Shown here piece by piece: positions 1 to 7,111 of a stretch of 18,450 nt of DNA (its first letter is position 1; every line of letters begins with the position of its first letter). A model generated the notes under the pieces. It searched no databases. It saw only the letters and a program-made list of their open reading frames with translations, and was not told where the DNA came from. Origin of the DNA: Oscillospiraceae bacterium (GTDB taxonomy: Bacteria > Bacillota_A > Clostridia > Oscillospirales > WRJC01); NCBI GenBank assembly GCA_009782405.1, contig WRJC01000060.1, forward strand, positions 1 to 18,450, in the 5' to 3' direction. The position numbers were made by a program, and so were the translations under genes.

Positions 1-648
1 CTATATCGCGATACTCCCGATATGGTTTCTTACATGACCAAGTATACGATTGTTTCAAACATAATCGGGATGTTCTATGCCAGAGGGATCGCCGGGAGGA
101 TCGGCGGCAAAGTTTCAAGCGGAGCTTTTGTTACCGACCTCATTCGCCCAATCAATATCTTTTCCATGTCATGGCAAATGGAGCTTGCGGGTATCTGCTC
201 AAATTTTCTTTTGCGCGGATTTCCCGTCATACTTGTGTACAGCCCTTTTTTGATATTTAACGCCGGGTATTACAATATTCCTTTGGTAATACTCGCAATT
301 ATGTTAGGTCATATTCTGTTTTTATTGATTTACGCCCTGCTCGGTTTTTCAGCTTTCATACTAATCGAGATATGGCCGTTTGGCCGCCTACTAGACGATA
401 CGATTCGGCTTCTCGCAGGTGGGTTTATACCGCTTGCCATATTGCCGGGATTTATTCGGACAATCGCATATGCCTTGCCGTTTCGGTTCCTGTATTCGTT
501 CCCGTTGGAGCTTCTTTTCGGAACGGCTGACATGAGCATATTGGCTGAAAATTTCGCTATCCTTGCGGTTTGGATTTGCGTCTTTGCCGTGTTGAACGTC
601 GTTATGTATCGGCTTGCTTTGCGAAAAGCCGTTGTTCAAGGGGGTTAG
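1..648 (+). CDS. ABC-2 type export permease (COG4587-like), 5' end outside the window
   Basis: Membrane permease of an ABC exporter. The reading frame is open to base 1, so the gene begins upstream and about 215 C-terminal residues are visible. Four long hydrophobic stretches are present, and the C-terminal half has the GG-x-IPL...LP...ALPFRFLYSFP pattern typical of the COG4587/DUF990 permease family. It stops at 646-648, two bases before the ATG of the next permease, with the Shine-Dalgarno AAGGGGG of that gene lying inside its last codons, so the two are translationally coupled. Together with the following two genes it makes a two-permease, one-ATPase exporter. Related trios include a cyanobacterial viologen exporter, but the substrate here cannot be told from sequence. 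Family membership is from motif recognition. Confidence 0.85.
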   Translation, partial: LYRDTPDMVSYMTKYTIVSNIIGMFYARGIAGRIGGKVSSGAFVTDLIRPINIFSMSWQMELAGICSNFLLRGFPVILVYSPFLIFNAGYYNIPLVILAIMLGHILFLLIYALLGFSAFILIEIWPFGRLLDDTIRLLAGGFIPLAILPGFIRTIAYALPFRFLYSFPLELLFGTADMSILAENFAILAVWICVFAVLNVVMYRLALRKAVVQGG

Positions 649-650
649 TT

Positions 651-1451
651 ATGGAGTTTTTAAGTTTATACGGCAGCTACGTCAAGATGTTTTTCAAAGC
701 CCGAATGGAATATCGTTTTTCTTTTTTCTCCGGTATGTTCGCTAACTTCTACTGCTACTTCATCACCTACACGACCTTTTGGGTGATAACGCAGCAATTC
801 GGGACAATCGAAGGATGGAAATTTGAGAATATGACTATGCTGTACGGTCTCAACCTTTTTACGTACTCGATAGCCGGAGTTTTGTTTTGGTACACGGTGT
901 TCCACCTTGACAGTGAAATCACATCGGGCAATCTTGACAGCTACCTGATTCGCCCGATGGGGCTGATAAAACAAATGGTATGCAAACGCTTCGGAGATAC
1001 ATTTCTCGGCCAGATACTTGTCACGCTGATTTTTATGGTAATGGCAATTACAAGGATAAGTTACCAAATGACCGCTTTCAGCTATATATACCTTGTTTTT
1101 GCCGTTCTCGGCGGAGTATTGATACAATCCGGGGCAATGATAATATTAGGGAGCCTTAGTTTTTGGATGCTCCGTTCAAGCGATTTAGCGGACATAGTTT
1201 ATTACGATATGCGCACGTTCGTGCATTACCCGCTTTCGATATTCCCGTCGTTTATACGGATAATATTAACCTATATCTTGCCGTGGGCGATTATCAATTA
1301 TTATCCGAGCATGATTATTTTGCAAAAGGTTCAAACCACAGAAGAATTTGTGCTTGGCATCCTTTCGCCGGTAATCGGGATATTGTTTTTTTTGTTATCG
1401 CTGTTCGTCTTTAATCGTGGGCTTCGTCGTTACTCCGGCAGCGGAAGTTAG
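651..1451 (+). CDS. ABC-2 type export permease (COG3694/DUF990-like)
   Basis: Second permease of the exporter, 266 residues. The ATG at 651 is preferred over an in-frame upstream start at 570 because AAGGGGG sits at the right distance before it and because it directly follows the stop of the first permease. About six hydrophobic segments are visible, beginning near residue 20. The C-terminal part contains the PWAIINYYPSMIIL stretch (family pattern: Pro, then Asn-Tyr-x-Pro before the last membrane spans) seen in COG3694 proteins. It ends at 1451 on a TAG whose last base begins the GGAGGGG ribosome binding site of the ATPase gene, so the three genes form one tightly packed operon. The partner and direction (export) are inferred from family; the substrate is unknown. 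Confidence 0.85.
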   Translation: MEFLSLYGSYVKMFFKARMEYRFSFFSGMFANFYCYFITYTTFWVITQQFGTIEGWKFENMTMLYGLNLFTYSIAGVLFWYTVFHLDSEITSGNLDSYLIRPMGLIKQMVCKRFGDTFLGQILVTLIFMVMAITRISYQMTAFSYIYLVFAVLGGVLIQSGAMIILGSLSFWMLRSSDLADIVYYDMRTFVHYPLSIFPSFIRIILTYILPWAIINYYPSMIILQKVQTTEEFVLGILSPVIGILFFLLSLFVFNRGLRRYSGSGS

Positions 1452-1462
1452 GAGGGGATATT

Positions 1463-2440
1463 TTGGAACAGTTGATACACGTCAAGGGATTATCCCGCGA
1501 TTACAAAGTTGCCAAGCGTGACGGCGGCTTTCTTAAATTCATGTTTTCGCGCAGGTTTGAGATCATCCACGCCGTAAACAGCATCGACTTTTCGATTCGG
1601 AAAGGCGAGCTTGTGGGTTTCGTGGGGCCGAACGGCGCGGGAAAATCCACGACGATCAAAATGCTGGCGGGGATCCTCGCGCCGACTTCAGGCGAAGCAA
1701 TCGTTATGGGCAACGACCCGTTCAAAAAACGCAAGCAAAACGCATACCACATCGGCGTCGTTTTTGGACAGCGGAGCCAATTGTGGTGGGATTTACCCAT
1801 TGGCGACACTTTCAAGCTGTTGAAGAAGATTTACAAGGTACAGGATGATATATACGAAAAAAACCTCGGTTTGTTCAAGGAATACCTTGACCTTGAAAGC
1901 ATATGGAATCAACCCGTCCGGCAACTTTCCCTCGGACAGCGTATGAGAGCGGAAATCGCCGCCGCCATACTACATAACCCGGAGCTTCTGTTTTTGGACG
2001 AACCGACCATCGGGCTTGACATTGTGGCCAAAAGGCAGATACGGGAGTTTATCTTGAAACTCAACCGGGATTATCGGACTACAGTCATCCTGACTTCACA
2101 TGATATGAAGGATATCGAGGAAATCTGCAATCGGATTATCCTTATCGACAAGGGCGTTATCGTGATAGACTGCCCTGTTGCCGAATTGAAGAATAATTAC
2201 AATAAAGCCGCTATAGTCAAAGTCAATCTTGACAAGCCTGTTGCGGCGTTCGATATAGCCGGAGCGAAGGGAACACCCGAAGCCGACGGATTAAAATGGA
2301 GCTTTGAAGTGGATAAAACCATCACGACAACGGGACATTTGGTTTTTGAAATTTCTAAAGTGGCTGAAATATCCGATATAGAAATCAAGGAACAGGCTGT
2401 CGAGGATATTATCCACGACATCTATAAAAACGGGGTGTAA
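1463..2440 (+). CDS. ABC transporter ATP-binding protein (COG4586-like)
   Basis: Cytoplasmic ATPase energising the two preceding permeases, 325 residues. It uses a TTG start at 1463 preceded by GGAGGGG at 1451-1457; no better ATG exists in frame. All nucleotide-binding motifs are present: Walker A GPNGAGKS (residues 55-62), Q-loop FGQ (101-103), signature LSLGQ (155-159), Walker B LLFLDE (175-180) and the switch His at 213 in TSHD. The 30-residue lead-in with the FMFSRRFEIIHAV stretch before the core, and FGQRSQLWWDLP after the Q-loop, are typical of the COG4586 ATPases that pair with COG4587/COG3694 permeases. The C-terminal 80 residues form an accessory domain. No obvious terminator follows, so read-through into the next gene, 38 bases on, is possible. 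Confidence 0.93.
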   Translation: MEQLIHVKGLSRDYKVAKRDGGFLKFMFSRRFEIIHAVNSIDFSIRKGELVGFVGPNGAGKSTTIKMLAGILAPTSGEAIVMGNDPFKKRKQNAYHIGVVFGQRSQLWWDLPIGDTFKLLKKIYKVQDDIYEKNLGLFKEYLDLESIWNQPVRQLSLGQRMRAEIAAAILHNPELLFLDEPTIGLDIVAKRQIREFILKLNRDYRTTVILTSHDMKDIEEICNRIILIDKGVIVIDCPVAELKNNYNKAAIVKVNLDKPVAAFDIAGAKGTPEADGLKWSFEVDKTITTTGHLVFEISKVAEISDIEIKEQAVEDIIHDIYKNGV

Positions 2441-2478
2441 TAGCTTGAAATATATTCATATCAGAAAGGATCGATGAA

Positions 2479-3018
2479 ATGGACATATATATGCCAATGT
2501 CGACGACAAGAAGACATAACAAGATCATCAACGAGTTTGTCTCAATGAGGGAAAATCTGAACAAAGCGGAGAACATAGACATATTCACTTCGGATTGCGC
2601 TTTGGCGCATTGGGGATCCAAAAGAAAATCAAACGATATTTGCAAATTGGTAGATTTCGATTTGATAGAAGACAGGGAATATTTCAAAAAAAGAACGATA
2701 AACCAGCTTGAATATGTCCAGCCGGATTATATGCTTTTTAAAAACAATATATCGTTAGTAAACGAATTCGAAACAATTACGGCGGGTTTTCCGGATTTGG
2801 TCATAGAGATATGGTCAGACAGCAATTCAGAAGCGGAAAAAAAATTTAAATTCGATTTGTATTCGAGCGGCTCGACTTGCGAACATTGGTATATAACGCA
2901 GGATTCCAACAATGTGGAATGTTTTATGGGGGAAAATCGATTAAATGGACAAAATTTAAAAAATATATTGACCACCGACAACGGCATAAAGTTTGATTTG
3001 CGGAGAATTGCTATTTGA
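2479..3018 (+). CDS. Uma2-like (DUF820) PD-(D/E)XK family protein
   Basis: 179 residues. The start ATG at 2479 has AGAAAGGA at 2463-2470; an overlapping ATG at 2474 in another frame leads to an early stop. The Uma2 pattern is clear: QPDYMLF, then GFPDLVIEIWSDSNSEAEKK, then a Tyr and EHWYIT. This gives the Asp and the Glu-x-x of the restriction-endonuclease-like active site followed by a Lys-rich helix. It lacks the N-terminal segment usually seen in Uma2 proteins (a Tyr-Glu-Leu-x-x-Gly-Glu stretch before the conserved Pro and His), starting directly at the MPMSTTRRHN motif; the upstream frame is closed by a TGA at 2446, so this is a natural short form or an eroded copy. Uma2 genes are widespread and their biological role is poorly known. 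It may share the transcript of the exporter operon. Confidence 0.75.
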   Translation: MDIYMPMSTTRRHNKIINEFVSMRENLNKAENIDIFTSDCALAHWGSKRKSNDICKLVDFDLIEDREYFKKRTINQLEYVQPDYMLFKNNISLVNEFETITAGFPDLVIEIWSDSNSEAEKKFKFDLYSSGSTCEHWYITQDSNNVECFMGENRLNGQNLKNILTTDNGIKFDLRRIAI

Positions 3019-3178
3019 TTCGAACTCTTTTGTTTTCGTTTCCGAAAACATACAAATATTTTGGTCGTTTGAAAACATCGCCTGTCCGAGATATGCGTCG
3101 GATTCGCCGGAACGTGTTTTGAAATCGGCATATTGTATTATGTCCGTTATACGCAGGCATTATTATGTTTACCATCAT
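3011..3178 (-). pseudogene. Possible remnant of a family 2 glycosyltransferase gene
   Basis: A 55-codon minus-strand reading frame begins with ATG-ATG behind a good ribosome binding site (AGAGG, five bases upstream). Its first residues, MMVNIIMPAYNGHNTI, match the N-terminal nucleotide-sugar-binding strand of GT2 glycosyltransferases (V-x-I-I-M-P-x-Y-N-x-x-x-x-I). After this the reading frame becomes Arg-rich and no longer resembles the family: no DDGS or DxD motif appears in any of the three frames before the Uma2 gene. It lies directly downstream of the lipoprotein gene on the same strand and its stop overlaps the last bases of the Uma2 gene. I read it as the 5' tip of a gene truncated by deletion; a chance match is less likely but not excluded. 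Confidence 0.4.
3031..3050. terminator. Perfect 8-bp hairpin after the Uma2-like gene
   Basis: TGTTTTCG and CGAAAACA form a perfect 8-bp stem with a four-base loop, 12 bases after the Uma2 stop codon. It is AT-rich and is not followed by a clean T tract, so it is at best a weak terminator. Confidence 0.3.
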
Positions 3179-3207
3179 TTTGCCTCTTTTCAATTATTTT
3201 TGAAATA

Positions 3208-4503
3208 TTATTCAAATCTTATATATTTTATCGTATTTTCTTTCATATTTATACGGACTTTTTCTAATTTTTGCGCTACGTTGAAATATATAAATTCTCC
3301 ATCCTCCACAAGCTCCGGATCATCAAAATACAAATAATCTCCTATTATTACGTAGCTATTGAACGGATTGTATATTATGAAGTTTTTTTCAGCATCAAAA
3401 ATAAGTTTTGCTTTTATTGGATTATTTTTATCAGCGGCATATATTTTTCCGCCAGTATAATCGTAAACTTGTGTGTGTTGAAAATCGGCAGCCGTTCCGT
3501 AATATATCGGATCATATGGAGAATAGTATATCATATTGTTTGTTAGTTGAAAACAATATATATTTTCATGTGGCATATTTATTTTATTCAATTCGTCATT
3601 TTTATAAACATAAATAGTTCCAGTATTTTCCTCTTGATTTCTGACATTAAAAAACAATTCGTCTGTTTTTTCGTCGTAATAATAATCTCCTATCCGTTCA
3701 TCTTCCGCGATTTTACATATTAATGTTTCGTTTTCGAAAAATAAATCTGTCGTGAATATTTTGTTTAGAGACATGAAATAAAACTTATCATTTCCGATAT
3801 AAAATACAGATGCATTTATGTCAGTATATTTTTCAAGAAGACATCCATGTTCTTCAATGTTTTTGGTATTTATATCGATGGATTTTAAATTTTCATAATA
3901 CTTCGTTTCTTTGTTCACGGTTTTATGGTTTATTTCAAAAAAATAAAAATTTTTTTTGTATGATCCTATTGCCCTTAGATAACTGCCTTGAGATTTATAC
4001 ACTTTTACCACACTATCTCTATCTAAATCCACTTGATATATTGTGTGAATAGAATCGTCCATACGCGCAGTATAAAAAACATTTTTTTCCGCAAAATAAA
4101 TATCTGAAAAATTTAAATATTTACATTCATCAAATTCCGTATGTTTGCAAAGCAAATCAGTACAAATATAATGGTGAATTCCGGTTTTTATGTTCACATA
4201 AGCAATCATGTTTCTGCCCGTTGATTGATCGGCTGTATCATATTTTTTCGTTAACCAAAAATAAAATTTATCATCGTTAAAATTATAATTAGACGAAATG
4301 ATTCCATTTATATTTTCCGTAGAAGGTGATATATAATTTCTTTCTGGTAAAAAATTACCACGATTAAGTTCAAATGCATGAAAAGAATCGTTAAAATCTT
4401 CAATATCGAGCAATATTTGTTCGTCGATTTTGCTTTCACGGCATGATGCGGAAAACAAAAAAACAATAAACAACAGGATTGATATACATTTTATATTTTT
4501 CAT
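3208..4503 (-). CDS. Lipoprotein of the DUF5050-like (beta-propeller-like) type
   Basis: 431 residues, exported and lipid-anchored. The N-terminus is a lipoprotein signal: MKNIK, a hydrophobic stretch, then FSASC with the lipid-attachment Cys at residue 21. I start it at the ATG at 4503 because AAGG lies about 13 bases upstream; the in-frame ATG at 4515 has that AAGG only one base away, too close to use. The body has many short repeats ending in YYYDE, YFMS, IYYS or YLYFDD, the look of a DUF5050-type or beta-propeller sensor-like lipoprotein common in Clostridia. A Cys pair in CTDLLCKH (family pattern D-x-L-C-x-H) is typical of these. The gene is strikingly AT-rich compared with the genes at 5015 and beyond. 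It lies 44 bases after the small membrane protein gene, probably in one transcript. Molecular role unknown. Confidence 0.75.
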   Translation of the reverse strand: MKNIKCISILLFIVFLFSASCRESKIDEQILLDIEDFNDSFHAFELNRGNFLPERNYISPSTENINGIISSNYNFNDDKFYFWLTKKYDTADQSTGRNMIAYVNIKTGIHHYICTDLLCKHTEFDECKYLNFSDIYFAEKNVFYTARMDDSIHTIYQVDLDRDSVVKVYKSQGSYLRAIGSYKKNFYFFEINHKTVNKETKYYENLKSIDINTKNIEEHGCLLEKYTDINASVFYIGNDKFYFMSLNKIFTTDLFFENETLICKIAEDERIGDYYYDEKTDELFFNVRNQEENTGTIYVYKNDELNKINMPHENIYCFQLTNNMIYYSPYDPIYYGTAADFQHTQVYDYTGGKIYAADKNNPIKAKLIFDAEKNFIIYNPFNSYVIIGDYLYFDDPELVEDGEFIYFNVAQKLEKVRINMKENTIKYIRFE

Positions 4504-4547
4504 AAATAATACCATACCTTACATAAGAAGCTTTATTCAAAACATTT

Positions 4548-4955
4548 TCAAGGCCGACTCGTTGCGGTTTTTAGCTTCGAGTATATGGCCATGACAAGGC
4601 GTAACATGAGATAATAAAAAAATGCGTAAAATGTAAAATTCAATGGATTTATCAACATTTTAGGGGATTCCCCTATGCCAATATGCCAAAAGCGCAATAT
4701 AATGTTTTTTTGCGCAAATTCGCCAAAATTATCATCCCATTGATAAAAATGATATGTTATGTATTGAAAAGGAATTCCAAATTCAATGGTGCCAATCACG
4801 CCGTTTTCAAATTCTGCGGCTTGAAATTTTAAATTAATGCTTAATTGTGCGCTCAATATTGTCAATATTGCCGCAATCACTATCAAACCTTTTTTTCGGT
4901 TGTAATTTTTCGCATATGTTTCTTCGAAAATTTTTTCATGTTTTTCTTTTCCCAT
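4548..4955 (-). CDS. Small membrane protein of unknown function
   Basis: 135 residues; I do not recognise the family. The ATG at 4955 has a strong ribosome binding site (GGAGGGG, nine bases upstream). The protein has a basic N-terminus (KNYNRKKG), a first membrane segment at about residues 24-43 (GLIVIAAILTILSA), an extracytoplasmic region of about 55 residues rich in aromatics (FQYITYHFYQWDDN), and a second membrane segment near residues 103-126 (FTFYAFFYYLMLRLVMAIY). Both ends would then be cytoplasmic. It sits just after the terminator of the isomerase gene and just before the lipoprotein gene on the same strand, and shares the AT-rich composition of that gene. A partner role with the lipoprotein is possible but only inferred from adjacency. 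Confidence 0.65.
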   Translation of the reverse strand: MGKEKHEKIFEETYAKNYNRKKGLIVIAAILTILSAQLSINLKFQAAEFENGVIGTIEFGIPFQYITYHFYQWDDNFGEFAQKNIILRFWHIGIGESPKMLINPLNFTFYAFFYYLMLRLVMAIYSKLKTATSRP

Positions 4956-4978
4956 ATTCCATTGCCCCTCCGCTTCGC

Positions 4979-5007
4979 AAAAAATCCCCGGAATTCCGGG
5001 GATTTTT
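4979..5007 (-). terminator. Perfect palindromic rho-independent terminator
   Basis: A perfect 26-base inverted repeat (4981-5006) has arms reading AAAATCCCCGGAA, with the palindrome centred on GAATTC. The minus strand runs out of the GC stem into six T residues, so it terminates the isomerase gene ending at 5015. The plus strand also has a T run, so it could act in both directions. It marks the boundary between the AT-rich block and the GC-richer genes. Confidence 0.9.
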
Positions 5008-5014
5008 GCTGTCG

Positions 5015-6412
5015 CTAATCGATTTCAACCATGTCGTAGCCCAAATAGATGCTGAAAGCTTCGTCCAAGATTTCCTTCATGCGGCCAACCCCCACCGAGG
5101 TGTGGTGCTTGAAGCCGCTTCGCGCCAATTTTATCAGTTTGTTTTGCAGATTCGGTATCTTCGCCACCCCGCCGCAGCCAAAGAAACCCTCCTCGATTTC
5201 GTCGTCTGTGAATTCGCCCTCGCCCGTGTATGCGATCAATTTTCCGTCTTCGGTGCGGCAGTTGGAAAAAGTCATCGGGAATGCCCCGATTCTGCCTTCG
5301 TTGCAGCCCCAGCCCGACCCGGGGTCGTTTTTGGCGAACATCTTGTGCTCGGTCACCGTCCCTTTTTTGGTCATCAGGCTCTGGGCCACCGGGCCGCAGT
5401 GGAACAGGATCGCTTTGTTCTCGTCGTCGCCGTAGTTGTTGTTCCAATCCAAAACGGCGGAGGGCTGCCCGGAAGCCAGCGATAACGCCCGCATCGTGAT
5501 CGCCGAGCACAGATCGATTTCGCACGAGGCCACGATGCCCCTGTCGTTTAGCTCGCTCAGCAGCACGCAGGGGCATACCCGCAAAATCGTCTCCATTTCG
5601 TTCCAGCATCGCAGGGTGAGCGCGTCGAGCTTGTAGGTTTCGATATACTCGTCGATAACCGCCGAGATTTTAGCCAAAGTTTTCATGTTTTTTCCGGGCA
5701 CTCCCGATGCGTCGCTGTACTCCCACAGGCGGCGCAATTTGGCTTCCACTCTTGGGTCGTTTTCGCCCAAATTGCCGACTTTGAATATCAGCTCCGACAA
5801 ATCGAACGATTCCACGGTGATCCCGTATTTCTCGAGGGCGATTTCGTCGTATCTCACCGTTTTGAAAGCGGTGGTCCTTGCCCCGATCGCCCCGACGGTG
5901 AAGCGCTTCATGCCCCCAACCACTCGGCAAACGGCCGCGAAATCCCGCAAATTCTGCGCAAAGGCTTGGCTTAGCGGATGCACCACATGGGGCTTTAGCA
6001 CCGTGAATGGCACTTTGCACTGGGTGAAAACGTCGGTGACGCTGAATTTGCCGCAATACGCGTCCCTGCGGTTCTTGAAATCCAGCTTGCCGATTTCGTC
6101 GGGGTACGCCTGCATCAAAATCGGGACTCCGGCGTCGCGCAAAGCGGCGATGGCGCCGTTTTCGTCCACGAAGATGGGCTGGCAGAATATGACCCCGTGG
6201 TATTTTCCCGAATTTTCGGCGAGCCAGTCGTGATACAGCTTTCCCTCCTCGCGCGTCTCGACTGCCCCGTAGCGGGTGGATTTTTCGTCCATGATTATAT
6301 ATCCGAAGCCCGCCCTGGCCACAGCTTCGGCCATTTCCCTCCGCGCTTCCAAAATCAGCTCTCCGGGCATGAAGCCCCGGTTGCCGAAGCATAGTGCGAA
6401 TGTCGTTTTCAT
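5015..6412 (-). CDS. L-fucose/L-arabinose isomerase family protein
   Basis: 465 residues, cytoplasmic, of the COG2407 sugar isomerase family. The ATG at 6412 is chosen because AAGGGG lies about nine bases before it and the sequence from MKTTFALCFGNRGF on matches the family; an in-frame extension of 83 codons upstream is not protein-like. Family landmarks: the N-terminal Rossmann-like part, LTLRCWNEME (268-274), a SELNDRGIVASCEIDLCSA block (286-303, with Glu298 and Asp300 placed like a metal-ligand region), LFHCGP (336-341) and FKHHTSV near the end. These enzymes interconvert aldoses and ketoses with a divalent metal (Mn). The substrate is not readable: fucose, arabinose or an unusual sugar such as sulfoquinovose are all handled by relatives. 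It is 73 bases downstream of the metal-uptake operon with no clear terminator between. GC-rich codon use contrasts with the genes just below 4980. Confidence 0.85.
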   Translation of the reverse strand: MKTTFALCFGNRGFMPGELILEARREMAEAVARAGFGYIIMDEKSTRYGAVETREEGKLYHDWLAENSGKYHGVIFCQPIFVDENGAIAALRDAGVPILMQAYPDEIGKLDFKNRRDAYCGKFSVTDVFTQCKVPFTVLKPHVVHPLSQAFAQNLRDFAAVCRVVGGMKRFTVGAIGARTTAFKTVRYDEIALEKYGITVESFDLSELIFKVGNLGENDPRVEAKLRRLWEYSDASGVPGKNMKTLAKISAVIDEYIETYKLDALTLRCWNEMETILRVCPCVLLSELNDRGIVASCEIDLCSAITMRALSLASGQPSAVLDWNNNYGDDENKAILFHCGPVAQSLMTKKGTVTEHKMFAKNDPGSGWGCNEGRIGAFPMTFSNCRTEDGKLIAYTGEGEFTDDEIEEGFFGCGGVAKIPNLQNKLIKLARSGFKHHTSVGVGRMKEILDEAFSIYLGYDMVEID

Positions 6413-6456
6413 AAATATTTCCCCTTTTTTGTTTTGTTTGATTTTATGCATTGGAT

Positions 6457-6473
6457 TATCGATAATATCGATA
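6457..6473. promoter_or_regulatory. Tandem TATCGATA palindromes upstream of the isomerase gene
   Basis: Two copies of the self-palindromic octamer TATCGATA (6457-6464 and 6466-6473) are separated by one A, making a 17-base near-perfect inverted repeat 45-61 bases before the isomerase start. A TAAAAT box (minus strand, 6446-6441) lies between it and the gene but lacks a good -35, as expected for an activated or operator-controlled promoter. Operator function is inferred. Confidence 0.4.
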
Positions 6474-6485
6474 TGCCGAAAATTT

Positions 6486-7109
6486 TTATCGCATCGAAAT
6501 AGCCGCATCTTCAAACGAAAGATAGCAATGGATCCATCCTGACTCCTCATAAACCCCGAATACGCCGGAAACTTCGATGTATTTGTAATCTTCCGGATAA
6601 TCTTTTGGATAATCATGCTCGCCGTTCCATATAAATTCCATTGTTTGGCAACAACCGTCATATATCAAATAATGTTTCCGCTTTTCGGTATTCTCGTTGT
6701 ATTCGGTATAATAAAGGCCGCCGATTTTTATTGTTTTGCCCATATAATCATCAGGGTATTGAATCATGTCATATACTTGGGCAATGACCATTGTGTCGCT
6801 TATTTCCGTCAAATCCACAAAATCCGGAATTTCCGGCCTGGGATCTTCCGTTTGGATTTTAGTTTCGGGAATTGTGATGGAATTGCCAACTGAAAATTCA
6901 TCCGTTTCCGCCATTTCGATGTCGTCTTTTTTCCCAATGAAAGCGGAGCAGAGCAGGATGATGGCGGTGGCGACGCATATCGCAATAAGCAAAATCCGGC
7001 CGGGGTGCTTTTTCGCGAAGCTGAAAACGCTATTTTCTGTTTTTTTGTTTTGGGAAGAAAATTTTTGCTCCGCCCGATTCGATCCTTTTTTCCTTTTTTT
7101 GTTCGCCAT
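6486..7109 (-). CDS. Membrane-anchored accessory protein of the metal-uptake operon (OB-fold-like, CC motif)
   Basis: 207 residues: a very basic cytoplasmic N-terminus (residues 1-37), one membrane anchor (about 39-58), an acidic linker, then an extracytoplasmic domain from about residue 100. The domain contains MGKTIKIGGLYYTEY, a conserved-looking IYDGCCQTMEF with two Cys at 153-154, and YIEVSGVFGVY, resembling the OB-fold-like C-terminal domain of the YcgQ/DUF1980 proteins that accompany zinc uptake genes in Bacillota. The ATG at 7109 is fixed by AGGAGG at 7118-7123, which lies within the last codons of the permease gene, so translation is coupled; the stop of the permease gene is two bases upstream. 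A role in metal delivery or sensing at the membrane is inferred. A long extension of this frame upstream into the permease gene is not coding. Confidence 0.75.
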   Translation of the reverse strand: MANKKRKKGSNRAEQKFSSQNKKTENSVFSFAKKHPGRILLIAICVATAIILLCSAFIGKKDDIEMAETDEFSVGNSITIPETKIQTEDPRPEIPDFVDLTEISDTMVIAQVYDMIQYPDDYMGKTIKIGGLYYTEYNENTEKRKHYLIYDGCCQTMEFIWNGEHDYPKDYPEDYKYIEVSGVFGVYEESGWIHCYLSFEDAAISMR

Positions 7110-7111
7110 TT

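Noticed and set aside
2727..3131. 134-codon minus-strand frame overlapping the Uma2-like gene
   Set aside because: Mostly antisense to the Uma2 motifs; no ribosome binding site or family resemblance.
3188..3205. Small TTTCAA/TTGAAA hairpin after the lipoprotein gene
   Set aside because: Only six AT-dominated base pairs and no following T tract; not convincing as a terminator.
5049..6394. Several plus-strand open frames opposite the isomerase gene
   Set aside because: Antisense shadows of a GC-rich coding region; their composition is not protein-like and no start signals are present.
5015..6661. N-terminal extension of the isomerase by 83 codons
   Set aside because: The extension overlaps the neighbouring gene and the intergenic region, lacks a ribosome binding site, and the family homology begins at the ATG at 6412.
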